Assembly (NCBI GenBank): GCA_900543815.1
Contig: UQST01000001.1
Location: 121,015 to 185,014 of the forward strand
Length of the DNA: 64,000 nt
DNA from: an uncultured Prevotellaceae bacterium
Lineage (GTDB): Bacteria; Bacteroidota; Bacteroidia; Bacteroidales; Bacteroidaceae
Direction of reading: 5' to 3'
In this document: positions 23,950-32,913 of the stretch, one piece after another
Layout: each line of letters begins with the position of its first letter
How positions within the stretch are numbered: position 1 is the stretch's first letter
Translations under genes and position numbers: made by a program
Notes under the pieces: model-generated
What the model was told of the DNA's origin: nothing
The model's input: the letters and a program-made list of their open reading frames with translations, nothing else
Database searches by the model: none

Positions 23950-26556
23950 ATGAACCAGGATACAGACACAAGCATACCACAGGACGAGAGGCATCCCGCA
24001 CCCGCCCCCACCAATCCTCAGAGGCAGATGAACAGCGCCCAACTGCAGAGGCTGAAGGAGAGCCGCAGGCTGGCCGAGACCAAGCTGAGGCATGTGGAAG
24101 AGAGCCTGCAGAGGCTGCAGAAGCAGCAGGAATGGTTGCGCCGGCACAAGGAGCTGCAGCTCGAACTGCACCAGCAGAAGGAACGACTCTTCCTGTGCAA
24201 CAAGCGCCAGACCACTCTCGACAACGAGGCTGCACTGCTCTCACGCCACGAACAGGTGGAGAGCATACTCAAGAAGGTGCTCCGCCTGAGCATCCTGGAG
24301 CACATGAGCCAGCAGAACAGAAGCGAGCAGAACCTGCTGGAGCAGGAGACCGAGAGGCTCACACGCCGCCAGGACGAACTGGTGAAGCAGAAGCGGCAGG
24401 CAGCCGAGGAGCACAAGCAGGCCGAGGAGCGCTTCACATCGGTGCACGACAGCACATTCCTGGCTTGCCGCATGGAGGGTGCCAAGGAGAATGCAGAAGC
24501 CGAGATACAGTATCTGCACGAGACCAGAGAGAACGTGATGCGCACCGCCGAGGCGGTGGCAGAGGAGATACAGAAGCACCGCAGCGAACTGGAGATGGTG
24601 ACGCAGGAGCTGGAGCGGCACCGCGCAGGCCGCCAGAGCATGGAGATGCACGAGCATATGCTGGTGCACGCCGAGGCCATCCTGCTCAGACTGGACCAGC
24701 TGCTCGAGAGCAAGGAGCACCAGGAAGCGCTGCTGGCACACCAGCAGGAAGTGGCACGCGCGCAACAGGAGGAGAACCAGACACTGGCCAGACTCTACAC
24801 CCAATACCGCGAGATCGTGTCGCAGACCGAGACGCTGGAGGCCGAGCTGCAGATGCACCGCAACAGTACAAAGGGCCAGGACAGTTTCCTCATGCAGGAG
24901 CGTGCCATGAGCCTCAAGGCCAAAGGGCAGATGCTGCTCAGTGCCGAATCGCTGTGGAGGCGCATCTCGGCAGGCTACAACGCAATAGAAGAGAAGGAAA
25001 TCCGCCTCAACGAACTGCGCCTGCACATTGAGCACACCGAGGCCAACGTCAAGACTCTGGAGACGGAGACCGGCAAGGCACAGCGCATAAGCCGCGAGAA
25101 GGAATACACCTACCTGCTGAGCAAGGGACAGAATGTGGTGCAGCTGCGTGCGGGACTGCATGAGGGAACCGCCTGTTCGGTATGCGGAGCCAAACATCAC
25201 CCCTACCATTGCGACACGATGCTCGAACAGAGCAAGCTCATAAGCGACTTCAAGACCGACTACGAACTGCTGGAGGCCGAAGCGCAGGGCAAACAGAAGC
25301 AGCTGGAGGAGCTCCGGCTCGACCTGGCAGAGAGCAAGGGAGAGCGGAAAGCGCTGGAAGCAGCACTCGAGAGGCTGCGAAGCAGGCAGAACGAGGACGT
25401 AAGGGAGTGGGCCATCTTTGCACCGCTCGACCGCTCGTTCAGCGATTGCACGCCCAGCACAAACCAGGAGGCACGGCAGGCCATGATACGCCAGCTGAAG
25501 GAGAACGTGAGCCGAGACGGCGAACTGGCGCAGAAGGAACTCGACACCTTCACCTTCCACCACACCCAGATAGCCGCCCTGAGCGAGAAGCTGCAGCAGC
25601 TGGAGCAGCGCAAGAGCGAACTGAGCACACGCCTGGAGGAGGTCAACACCGCCTGCCAAGTGATGGCCGGCCGCGTGGAGAGGATGCAGACCCGCATCGA
25701 CAAGGAGCGCAAGCGCTACAGCCGGATATACGAGCAGACCGACAAGGACATCACCATCACCGACTGGCTGCGCGAATGGCGCGAGAGCCACGAGGGGCTC
25801 AAGGGACGCATACAGCAGATGGCTGCCGCCTGGAACACCGTCAACAAGCAGATAGAGGACGAGTCACAGGAGCAGCGCACCGAGCAGGCTCTGCTCGAGG
25901 AACTGGCCCTGCGCCAGGCTGCAGTAAGCCAGTGGGCCGACACGCTGCAGAAGCGCATCGAAGCCTGCCGAACACAGGCCGACGAATACAGCACCGGCAT
26001 AGAGCGCCTGGCAGGCTCGGGCGACCCCAGAACTCCCTTCCGCGAGAGCTATAAGCAGTTTCTGCAGGCCATCGCAGAGGAAAGCGAGGTGGCACAGGAA
26101 GCCGAACAGGTGCAGAGCCAGGCCAGCAGGGCAAGGGGCAAAAGCGACTTCCGCGCCCAGCTGGAGCACAGCCAGGCCGAGATGCTGGCCGAAGGAAGGG
26201 CCGAGGTGGATGTGTGGATACACAACTTCAACGCACAGAACTCTCCCATCCAGTATGCCGAACTGGAGCGCATGATGCAGGACGACCGCGACTGGCACGA
26301 ACTGCGCACCCGCATCCAGTCCTCCACCCTCGAGACAGCACTCTGCCAGGAGCGCGTTGACAACCTCAACAGCCGCATCGTGTGCCTGCAAGCCGAGGGC
26401 GGGAAAGCCAGCGGAGACGAGGAGGAGATGCTGGCATCACTGGCCAGCCAGCAGGAGACGCTCGAGCAGCAGCGGCGCGACATCATGCTCCAGATAGCGC
26501 GTGCCGACATCACGCTGGAGAGTCAGGAGCACAGCACAGCCCAATCTGCCGGATAA
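23950..26556 (+). CDS. SbcC/Rad50-like zinc-hook coiled-coil protein without ATPase heads
   Basis: The 868-residue protein is almost entirely charged heptad-type helix (long runs of E, Q, R, K, L) on both sides of a cysteine hook, LRAGLHEGTACSVCGAKHHPYH, at about residues 400-420. This CxxCG..HP arrangement matches the zinc hook of SbcC, where it joins two coiled coils through zinc. In SbcC the coils connect N- and C-terminal ATPase halves. Here the first 60 residues hold no Walker A (no GxxGxGK[ST]), and the C-terminus holds no LSGGE signature or Walker B. Both heads are therefore absent, not merely diverged, and no sbcD is in the window. The gene has its own promoter, so it does not look like a fragment of a larger frame. 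Likely cytoplasmic; its role is unknown. Low-complexity helix is the main reason for caution. Confidence 0.7.
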   Translation: MNQDTDTSIPQDERHPAPAPTNPQRQMNSAQLQRLKESRRLAETKLRHVEESLQRLQKQQEWLRRHKELQLELHQQKERLFLCNKRQTTLDNEAALLSRHEQVESILKKVLRLSILEHMSQQNRSEQNLLEQETERLTRRQDELVKQKRQAAEEHKQAEERFTSVHDSTFLACRMEGAKENAEAEIQYLHETRENVMRTAEAVAEEIQKHRSELEMVTQELERHRAGRQSMEMHEHMLVHAEAILLRLDQLLESKEHQEALLAHQQEVARAQQEENQTLARLYTQYREIVSQTETLEAELQMHRNSTKGQDSFLMQERAMSLKAKGQMLLSAESLWRRISAGYNAIEEKEIRLNELRLHIEHTEANVKTLETETGKAQRISREKEYTYLLSKGQNVVQLRAGLHEGTACSVCGAKHHPYHCDTMLEQSKLISDFKTDYELLEAEAQGKQKQLEELRLDLAESKGERKALEAALERLRSRQNEDVREWAIFAPLDRSFSDCTPSTNQEARQAMIRQLKENVSRDGELAQKELDTFTFHHTQIAALSEKLQQLEQRKSELSTRLEEVNTACQVMAGRVERMQTRIDKERKRYSRIYEQTDKDITITDWLREWRESHEGLKGRIQQMAAAWNTVNKQIEDESQEQRTEQALLEELALRQAAVSQWADTLQKRIEACRTQADEYSTGIERLAGSGDPRTPFRESYKQFLQAIAEESEVAQEAEQVQSQASRARGKSDFRAQLEHSQAEMLAEGRAEVDVWIHNFNAQNSPIQYAELERMMQDDRDWHELRTRIQSSTLETALCQERVDNLNSRIVCLQAEGGKASGDEEEMLASLASQQETLEQQRRDIMLQIARADITLESQEHSTAQSAG

Positions 26557-26644
26557 GCCAGCACGCTGCACCAGCCAACGCAGCGCGCTGCAACGGCCAA
26601 CGCAATGCGCTGCACCAGCCAACGCACCGCACTGCACCAGGCCA
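26557..26644. repeat. 22-bp x 4 palindromic array, copy B
   Basis: Four 22-bp units start at 26557, 26579, 26601 and 26623 (for example CGCAGCGCGCTGCAACGGCC). The first unit begins at the base after the TAA stop of the zinc-hook gene. This copy lacks the TTTCCGCC right border of A, C and E and uses CACCAGCC in place of CGATGGCC in three units. Confidence 0.85.
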
Positions 26645-26830
26645 GGCATCCTGAAGCACTGCCCCCCGTGGCGCTATCCCCCGGCAAGCGCAAGGCAAAG
26701 CGGAGAAAGGCGAGATGTAAAGTTTCAGCCGACCAAGCACAGAGCCTCATGCCGCGCAAGGTGGCGCTTCAGGGGAGAAGAGGAACTGCCCCTGGCAACA
26801 AAGTGCATAATTCCAAGTAAGGAAACGAAG

Positions 26831-26874
26831 AGTTTTGAATTAAGAATTATGAATTTTGAATTAAGAATTATGGA
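26831..26874. repeat. GAATT-type AT-rich repeat
   Basis: A run of GAATT words (GTTTTGAATTAAGAATTATG and onward) closely matches the AT-rich core of the 88-bp units at 4787-5038, followed here by GATGCGCGGGAG in place of GGCTGCGCGGGGAG. It is a single dispersed copy inside the 520-bp gap between the zinc-hook gene and the phosphoesterase; the rest of that gap, apart from array B and the promoter, shows nothing I can identify. Confidence 0.75.
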
Positions 26875-27038
26875 TTGTAGGATGCGCGGGAGAAACGGGG
26901 TGAATCAAGAGTTTTGAGTTCTTGGGGATGGACCATCAAGTGGAGGTAGAAGAGGTGAGATGACTTGAGTCTGTAACACCAGGAGTGGGTGGTGATGGAA
27001 AAAGAGGGCGATGGAGTACCGCGAAAGGATTATTTAGC

Positions 27039-27046
27039 TAATTTTG
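27039..27046 (+). promoter_or_regulatory. Promoter -7 box (TAATTTTG) of phosphoesterase gene
   Basis: TAATTTTG lies 33 bases before the ATG at 27079. An in-frame ATG at 26989 would be upstream of this start of transcription and is rejected. Confidence 0.6.
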
Positions 27047-27078
27047 TGAGTGAATTGTATATTCAAAGAAAGCAAACT

Positions 27079-28824
27079 ATGGCCCATCTGTCTCAAACTT
27101 TACAAGGGGAACCGCACACTGCTGCATCACGCAAGCATTCCTTCTCAGCCAAAACTCCATTGCTCTTCCTGGCTCTGCTGCTGGCGGCTGCATCGGCTCT
27201 GGCTGCTGATATCACAGGCACCATCACCTGCAAGGGAAAGGGTGTGCAAGGAGTGGTGGTATCTGACGGACATTCCTTTGCCACCACCGACAAACAGGGA
27301 GTTTACCGGCTGCAGTCGGACAAAAGGAACGGCTATGTGTTCTACGTCATCCCATCGGGCTATATGCCGTTGACCGAGAAGGGCAACTGGGAGGAGAAAC
27401 TCTTTGGGGGATTCTGGAGAACATTGTCCTTTCCCGATGACAGCAACATGGACGAGCAGCACGACTTCATGCTGCAGAAGGAGAAGAACGACAAGCATAT
27501 CATGGTGTTTGAAGCCGATCCGCAGTTGGCCAACAGAAAGGATACCAAGGACATGAAACTCTATGAGAGCCTCTTCCTGCCCCGCATCAAGAAGGAATGC
27601 AAGCTGGCTGGCAGCACGCCGATATACTCCACGGTGCTGGGCGACCTGTCGTGGGATGTGTACTGGTATAGCAACAAGTTTACCATTGCAGACTACAAGG
27701 CTCTGATAGTGAAGAACCACAAATCATACGGCATGAGGCACTTCTGTGTGACGGGCAACCATGACAACAACCCCTCTACACCACACTCCGAACAGACTGA
27801 CCACAAAGCTTCGGAGACATTCAGACAGACTGTGGGCCCGAACTATTACTCATATAATATAGGTAAGGTGCATTATGTGGTGCTGGACGATGTGGTGTAT
27901 GAGAACACCCCCAGCAAGGACGGCAAGTACAAGAAAGGCGTTGTGGGCATGAGGGACTACAAGAACGGATTCACCGACGAGCAGCTGGACTGGCTGCAGA
28001 AGGACCTCAGCTATGTGGATGAGCACACGCCGGTCTTTGTGAGCATGCACGTTCCGGCATGGTATGAGAACGGAAAGCTTGAGGTGCTGGAGCGTATGCC
28101 ATGGAACCACAGCACGCAGCGCCTGTGCCAGATACTGAAGAGGTTCGACACTGTACACATCATGTCGGGCCACCGACACCAGTGCTACAACATGCAGCCC
28201 AAGCAATACCCCAACATCATGGAGCATTCGGTGGGTGCTGTGGGAGGCAACCTATGGGCATCGGGAGGATATACCGGGCATCCCACATGTGTGGATGGAA
28301 CACCCGGAGGCTACCAGGTGTTTACCATCAACAAGAAGGATATCTCGTGGCAACTGCGCACACTGGAAGGTACAGGCAACGAACAGTTCCGCATCATCGA
28401 CACCAACCAAGTGAGGGAATACCAGCGCACCAGCAGCATCTGGCAGGCCATCATGAAGAAGTATCCCGGCAGACAGGATTTCTCCAGACTGCCAGCCAAC
28501 ACGGTGCTGGTGAATGTGTTCAACTATGACCGCCAGTGGAAGGTGAAGGTGACCGAAGACGGACGGGAGCTGGATGTGAAGCAGATCAAGTGTGAAGACC
28601 CATACGCCGTACTGTCCTACGACATCAATATGTACAAGCACAAGAAAGCGGTGGGCGAGGGAAACGGCACCAAGTACAACACTCACACCTTTATGGCAGT
28701 GGCAAGCAGGCCTGATGCAGAAATCACAGTGGAAGTGACCGACAGGTTTGGACGCACATACCGTGCCAGCCGCCAGCTGCCCATTGCCTGCACAATAGAT
28801 GCCATGGCACCCACAGGCATCTGA
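27079..28824 (+). CDS. Exported calcineurin-like metallophosphoesterase
   Basis: The protein is about 581 residues. After a charged N-terminus a hydrophobic segment, LLFLALLLAAASALAADITG, acts as signal peptide. A small Ig-like N-terminal domain (about 45-130, with GVQGVVVSDGHSFATTDKQG) precedes the phosphoesterase core. Metal-ligand motifs are in order: EADPQLAN, LGDLSWD, VTGNHDNNP, SMHVPAW and MSGHRHQCYN. A C-terminal domain (about 420-575) is typical of this Bacteroidetes group. The family hydrolyses phosphomonoesters or diesters with two metals; the substrate is unknown. The gene is single, with a promoter at 27039-27046 and a bidirectional terminator shared with fumarase. Confidence 0.9.
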   Translation: MAHLSQTLQGEPHTAASRKHSFSAKTPLLFLALLLAAASALAADITGTITCKGKGVQGVVVSDGHSFATTDKQGVYRLQSDKRNGYVFYVIPSGYMPLTEKGNWEEKLFGGFWRTLSFPDDSNMDEQHDFMLQKEKNDKHIMVFEADPQLANRKDTKDMKLYESLFLPRIKKECKLAGSTPIYSTVLGDLSWDVYWYSNKFTIADYKALIVKNHKSYGMRHFCVTGNHDNNPSTPHSEQTDHKASETFRQTVGPNYYSYNIGKVHYVVLDDVVYENTPSKDGKYKKGVVGMRDYKNGFTDEQLDWLQKDLSYVDEHTPVFVSMHVPAWYENGKLEVLERMPWNHSTQRLCQILKRFDTVHIMSGHRHQCYNMQPKQYPNIMEHSVGAVGGNLWASGGYTGHPTCVDGTPGGYQVFTINKKDISWQLRTLEGTGNEQFRIIDTNQVREYQRTSSIWQAIMKKYPGRQDFSRLPANTVLVNVFNYDRQWKVKVTEDGRELDVKQIKCEDPYAVLSYDINMYKHKKAVGEGNGTKYNTHTFMAVASRPDAEITVEVTDRFGRTYRASRQLPIACTIDAMAPTGI

Positions 28825-28863
28825 CCCACAAGACGAAAGTTCCTTATCCCTCCCCCGGAAAAC

Positions 28864-28895
28864 AAGAAAAGAGAGGATTGCTCCTCTCTTTTCTT
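28864..28895. terminator. Bidirectional terminator, phosphoesterase / fumarase
   Basis: AAGAAAAGAGAGGA and TCCTCTCTTTTCTT pair perfectly for 14 bp around a TTGC loop. The A-rich left arm and T-rich right arm give a usable U-tract in either direction, suiting the convergent genes. Confidence 0.9.
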
Positions 28896-28913
28896 ATATA
28901 GTCAGCCGGCTGC

Positions 28914-30563
28914 TTACTTCTGACAGGCAGTGCAGGGAGCCCAAGGCTTGAGCTGCTTGAAGAAGTCGTTGCCCTTGTCATCCACCAGGATAAAGGCGGG
29001 GAAATCCTCAACGGTTATCTTCCAGATGGCCTCCATACCCAGCTCGGGATACTCCACACACTCGATGCTCTTGATGCTGCTCTGTGACAGAACGGCAGCC
29101 ACACCGCCGATGGTACCCAGATAGAATCCACCGTGCTTCTGGCAGGCATCTGTCACCATCTGGCTGCGATTACCCTTGGCTATCATCACCAGGCTGGCTC
29201 CATGATCCTGGAACTCATCCACATAGGGATCCATACGATTGGCCGTTGTGGGGCCCATGCTACCACAGGGGTAGCCGGCAGGAGTCTTGGCCGGTCCGGC
29301 ATACAGGATGGGATGGTTCTTGAAGTAGTCGGGCATCTCCTCACCAGCGTCCAGACGGGCTTTCAGCTTGGCATGTGCAATGTCACGAGCCACAATGATG
29401 GTACCCTTGAGGTTCACTCGTGTGCTCACAGGATACTTGGTCAGTTCGGCACGCACAGCGTCGATACCCTTGTCCAGGTCTATCTCGATGCCAGTAGTAC
29501 CCTCACCGGGATTGCGCAGCTCGGCAGGTATCAGCTCTGTAGGATTGGCGTCCATCTTCTCCAGCCAGATACCGTCCTGATTGATCTTTGCCTTTATGTT
29601 ACGGTCGGCAGAGCAGCTCACACCCATGCCGATGGGGCAGCTGGCGCCGTGACGAGGCAGACGAACCACACGGATATCGTGTGCCAAATACTTGCCACCG
29701 AACTGTGCACCCAGTCCTATCTTCTGTGCCTCTACCAGGAGCTTGTTCTCCAGATCGATGTCACGGAATGCACGACCGGTCTCATCGCCAGTGGTGGGCA
29801 GGTTGTCATAGTACTTGATAGATGCCAGCTTCACGGTGAGCAGGTTCTTCTCGGCGCTTGTACCACCGATGACAAATGCGATGTGGTAAGGAGGACAAGC
29901 CGCTGTACCCAGGCTCTTCATCTTCTCCACCAGGAAAGGCAGCAGTGTACCCTCATTCTGGATGGTAGCCTTGGTCATGGGATAGAAGTAAGTCTTGTTG
30001 GCCGAACCACCACCCTTGGCCACCATCACGAAGCGATATTCATCGCCCTCGGTAGCCTCAATGTCAATCTGTGCGGGCAGGTTGCAGCGGGTGTTCACCT
30101 CATCATACATGTTCAGAGGAGCATTCTGCGAGTAGCGCAGATTGTCCTGTGTGAAGGTATTGAAAACGCCCAGGCTCAGTGCCTCTTCGTCCTCGAAGTC
30201 GGTCCACACACGCTGTCCCTTCTCGCCGTGGATGATAGCGGTGCCCGTATCCTGGCAGAACGGGAGGATACCCTTGGCGGCTGTCTCGGCGTTGCGAAGG
30301 AACTGCAAAGCCACATACTTGTCGTTTTCTGAAGCCTCGGGATCGGTGAGAATCTTGGCCACCTGCTCGTTGTGCTCACGGCGGAGCATGAACTCCACAT
30401 CATGGAAAGCCTGCTGTGCGAGCATGGTCAAAGCCTCCTTTGACACCTTGAGGATGGTTTTACCCTCAAACTCAGCCGTGCTTATACCCTCCTTGGACAG
30501 GAGGCGATACTCTGTCTTGTCTTCCCCCAACTGAAACATGGGGGCATACTTGAAATCAGCCAT
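28914..30563 (-). CDS. Fumarate hydratase, class I (iron-sulfur)
   Basis: The 549-residue enzyme interconverts fumarate and malate in the reductive branch used by anaerobic Bacteroidales to make succinate. It is the single-chain class I type (alpha and beta parts fused, FumA/FumB-like). Cysteines expected to hold the [4Fe-4S] cluster lie in LPFCQDTGTAI near residue 105 and PRHGASCPIGMGVSCSADRN near residue 318. The swivelling C-terminal half contains YPCGSMGPTTANRMDPYVDE near residue 430. The C-terminal PWAPCTACQK matches other Bacteroidetes members. It starts 17 bases after hflX, so it is probably the last gene of rsmI-lipoprotein-hflX-fumarase, ending at the 14-bp stem terminator. Confidence 0.96.
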   Translation of the reverse strand: MADFKYAPMFQLGEDKTEYRLLSKEGISTAEFEGKTILKVSKEALTMLAQQAFHDVEFMLRREHNEQVAKILTDPEASENDKYVALQFLRNAETAAKGILPFCQDTGTAIIHGEKGQRVWTDFEDEEALSLGVFNTFTQDNLRYSQNAPLNMYDEVNTRCNLPAQIDIEATEGDEYRFVMVAKGGGSANKTYFYPMTKATIQNEGTLLPFLVEKMKSLGTAACPPYHIAFVIGGTSAEKNLLTVKLASIKYYDNLPTTGDETGRAFRDIDLENKLLVEAQKIGLGAQFGGKYLAHDIRVVRLPRHGASCPIGMGVSCSADRNIKAKINQDGIWLEKMDANPTELIPAELRNPGEGTTGIEIDLDKGIDAVRAELTKYPVSTRVNLKGTIIVARDIAHAKLKARLDAGEEMPDYFKNHPILYAGPAKTPAGYPCGSMGPTTANRMDPYVDEFQDHGASLVMIAKGNRSQMVTDACQKHGGFYLGTIGGVAAVLSQSSIKSIECVEYPELGMEAIWKITVEDFPAFILVDDKGNDFFKQLKPWAPCTACQK

Positions 30564-30580
30564 AATATATAATGTGTTGG

Positions 30581-31903
30581 TTACTCGTAGTGTTGGAACA
30601 GGAAATCATTGTAGGGATACTTCTGCACATGCAGTTCGCGCACGCGGTCATAGAGCACCTGCTTGAGAGTGTCTATATTGGTACGCTCACGTGCAGAGAT
30701 GAAGAGGCAGTTGTCACCCAGTCTGGCCATCCAGGTACGGATAAGTTCATCGATGGAGACATTGCGCCGGGTGGCAGGAGTGAGGTCGTCAGCATCCTTT
30801 TCTTCCCACGTATAGGCATCCACTTTGTTGAAGATGACCATAGAGGGTTTTTCGGCACAACCCAGGTCGGCCAGCGTCTTTTCCACCACCCCTATCTGCT
30901 CTTCGAAGTCGGGATGAGAGATATCCACCACATGCAGAAGCAGGTCGGCCTCACGCACCTCGTCCAGTGTGCTCTTGAAGGAATCCACCAGATCGGTGGG
31001 CAGCTTGCGTATGAATCCCACTGTGTCAGAGAGCAGGAAGGGCAGATTGTCCACAATGACCTTGCGCACCGTGGTGTCGAGTGTGGCAAAGAGCTTGTTT
31101 TCGGCAAACACCTCACTCTTGGCCAGGAGGTTCATGAGCGTACTCTTGCCCACATTGGTATAGCCCACGAGTGCCACACGAATCATGCGTCCGCGGTTGC
31201 TTCGCTGTGTAGTCTTCTGCCGGTCAATATCGGCCAGTCGCTGCTTGAGCAGACTCATGCGATTGAGGATGATGCGCCGGTCCATCTCGAGCTGCGTCTC
31301 TCCAGGACCACGCAAGCCCACCGAACCCTTGCCTCCACCCGAGCCGCTTCCGCCTCCTTGTCTCTCAAGATGGGTCCACATGCGCTGCAGGCGAGGTAGC
31401 ATATAGCGGTATTGTGCCAGTTCCACCTGCGTCTTGGCGTTGGCAGTCTGCGCACGCATCGCAAAGATGTCCAGTATGAGGCTGGTGCGGTCAAGCACTT
31501 TGATGTGGAGTTCATTCTCAATGTTGCGCAACTGCTTGGCGCTCAACTCGTCGTCAAAGATAGCCATCGACACCTCCCGTTCGGCATCCTCCTCGGCCTG
31601 AATATAGGCTCTTATCTCCTGCAACTTGCCTATTCCCAGATAGGTGACAGCGCTGGGGCCGTTCATCTTCTGCGTGAATCGCTTCACCGTGTGTGCTCCT
31701 GCCGTCTCGGCAAGAAACTCCAGTTCGTCGAGATACTCCTGCGTCTTGCGCTCACCCTGCTGTGGAGTGACGAGTCCGACCAATATGGCGGTCTCCTGCA
31801 CATCACCTTCGGCTGCCACCGACTGCACTGTGCTCACTTTTCCAGTCTCCGGCGAGAGCGAAGAGCGCGAGGCGTTGTAGTATTTACTTCTTGTTGTCTT
31901 CAA
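30581..31903 (-). CDS. hflX: GTPase HflX
   Basis: The 440-residue ribosome-associated GTPase splits or rescues stalled 70S ribosomes. The HflX N-terminal domain has LDELEFLAETAGAHTVKRFT, and the glycine-rich linker GGGSGSGGGKGSVGLRGPGE, with its loop RGPGETQLE, is diagnostic. The G domain shows G1 GYTNVGKST near residue 245, G3 DTVGFIRKLP and G4 NKVD. Length is typical. It is 122 bases downstream of the coiled-coil lipoprotein gene; that gap holds only an ATATATATA tract, and no perfect -7 box was found. Confidence 0.97.
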   Translation of the reverse strand: MKTTRSKYYNASRSSLSPETGKVSTVQSVAAEGDVQETAILVGLVTPQQGERKTQEYLDELEFLAETAGAHTVKRFTQKMNGPSAVTYLGIGKLQEIRAYIQAEEDAEREVSMAIFDDELSAKQLRNIENELHIKVLDRTSLILDIFAMRAQTANAKTQVELAQYRYMLPRLQRMWTHLERQGGGSGSGGGKGSVGLRGPGETQLEMDRRIILNRMSLLKQRLADIDRQKTTQRSNRGRMIRVALVGYTNVGKSTLMNLLAKSEVFAENKLFATLDTTVRKVIVDNLPFLLSDTVGFIRKLPTDLVDSFKSTLDEVREADLLLHVVDISHPDFEEQIGVVEKTLADLGCAEKPSMVIFNKVDAYTWEEKDADDLTPATRRNVSIDELIRTWMARLGDNCLFISARERTNIDTLKQVLYDRVRELHVQKYPYNDFLFQHYE

Positions 31904-32026
31904 TTCTTATCCTTTTTGCGAACCTCCTCCCGGCGCATACATATATATAAGGAGAAGGTGTTCGTACTCTTTCTGATACAGCCCTTGTCATCTTCCCCCC
32001 GCATTGGGAGAGAGGCAGTGGGTCAT

Positions 32027-32884
32027 TTACTTCACCTGCACCACCAGATAACGGCTCACGCTCCAGAAGCGCTTGGGGTCGGTGATGTGCAACTCATACT
32101 GCCCCTGAGCATCCTTGCTGAGGGTGTAGGAGCCGCTTGGGTGGGTGGTGAGCAGCTTGGCACTCTTGCTGTAGAGCTTCACCTCGCGATCTGTGCGGAT
32201 GTCTATCTTGGTGAAATAGTCGCGGTTGAATTTGCCGTCGCGAAGCACATCCCCGCTCGAGATAATCTTCTGCTCCTTGAGCTCGGAACGTGTACCGAAG
32301 ACAAACCAAGCTTCGTTCAGTTCCTTCTCCTGTGCGGCTACGGTCTGGGCTTTGGCCTGGTTCTCCTCCTCGAGCGACGACACATTGTCGTTGAGTTCGC
32401 TTATCTCCTGACCCTTGCGCACCAGCTCTTCATCCTTTTCGGCCAGACTTGCCTCCAGTTCCTGAATGCGCTGTGCCTGCTGCTCTATCTGGCTCTGCAG
32501 GTTGTTGATGGTCTTCTGAAGCTTCTCGCCCTTGATATTGCTTGCGCGCAGTTTCTCCTTCAACTGAGCCACCATATCGCGGTTCTGCTTCATCGCCTGC
32601 TCTATGTAACTGAGGTTCTCGCGTATCACCTCGCGGCTGCTGGCGTTCTCACGTGTAGCGTCAGCCACAGTGACCCGTCCCTCGGCCTCCGTTATGCGGC
32701 GTATTCCTTCCTGTATCTCGTTGAAGGTGCCCATTATGTCATCCAGCTCGGCATCCTTTCCGTCGATGACGCGTTGCAGTGAATCACGCTCCTGGCGGGC
32801 GGCTTCGTCGGTAGCCTTGCCCTGATGGCACGCACACGCCACCAGCGCGCACGCACAAATGATAATGAAATTGTGTAACTTCAT
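32027..32884 (-). CDS. Coiled-coil lipoprotein of unknown function
   Basis: The 285-residue protein has a lipoprotein signal (FIIICACALVACAC, lipid-attached Cys about residue 19). A long coiled coil (about 28-195) follows, with clear heptads such as LQSQIEQQAQRIQELEASLA, and then a compact C-terminal beta domain (about 195-285) containing AWFVFGTRSELKEQKII. Proteins of this plan are common in Bacteroidales as conserved exported hypotheticals. Outer-membrane or periplasmic anchoring is inferred from the lipobox. It begins 29 bases after rsmI ends, so it is probably co-transcribed with rsmI. Confidence 0.85.
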   Translation of the reverse strand: MKLHNFIIICACALVACACHQGKATDEAARQERDSLQRVIDGKDAELDDIMGTFNEIQEGIRRITEAEGRVTVADATRENASSREVIRENLSYIEQAMKQNRDMVAQLKEKLRASNIKGEKLQKTINNLQSQIEQQAQRIQELEASLAEKDEELVRKGQEISELNDNVSSLEEENQAKAQTVAAQEKELNEAWFVFGTRSELKEQKIISSGDVLRDGKFNRDYFTKIDIRTDREVKLYSKSAKLLTTHPSGSYTLSKDAQGQYELHITDPKRFWSVSRYLVVQVK

Positions 32885-32913
32885 ACGATGTAAATTCTTA
32901 GTTACTTATCCTT

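Noticed and set aside
24241..25791. Long minus-strand frame opposite the zinc-hook gene
   Set aside because: It mirrors the repetitive coiled-coil codons and is Leu-rich for that reason only; the promoter and known hook motif are on the plus strand.
26989..27078. Earlier ATG for the phosphoesterase
   Set aside because: It lies upstream of the -7 box at 27039-27046 and would place 30 charged residues before the existing N-terminus.
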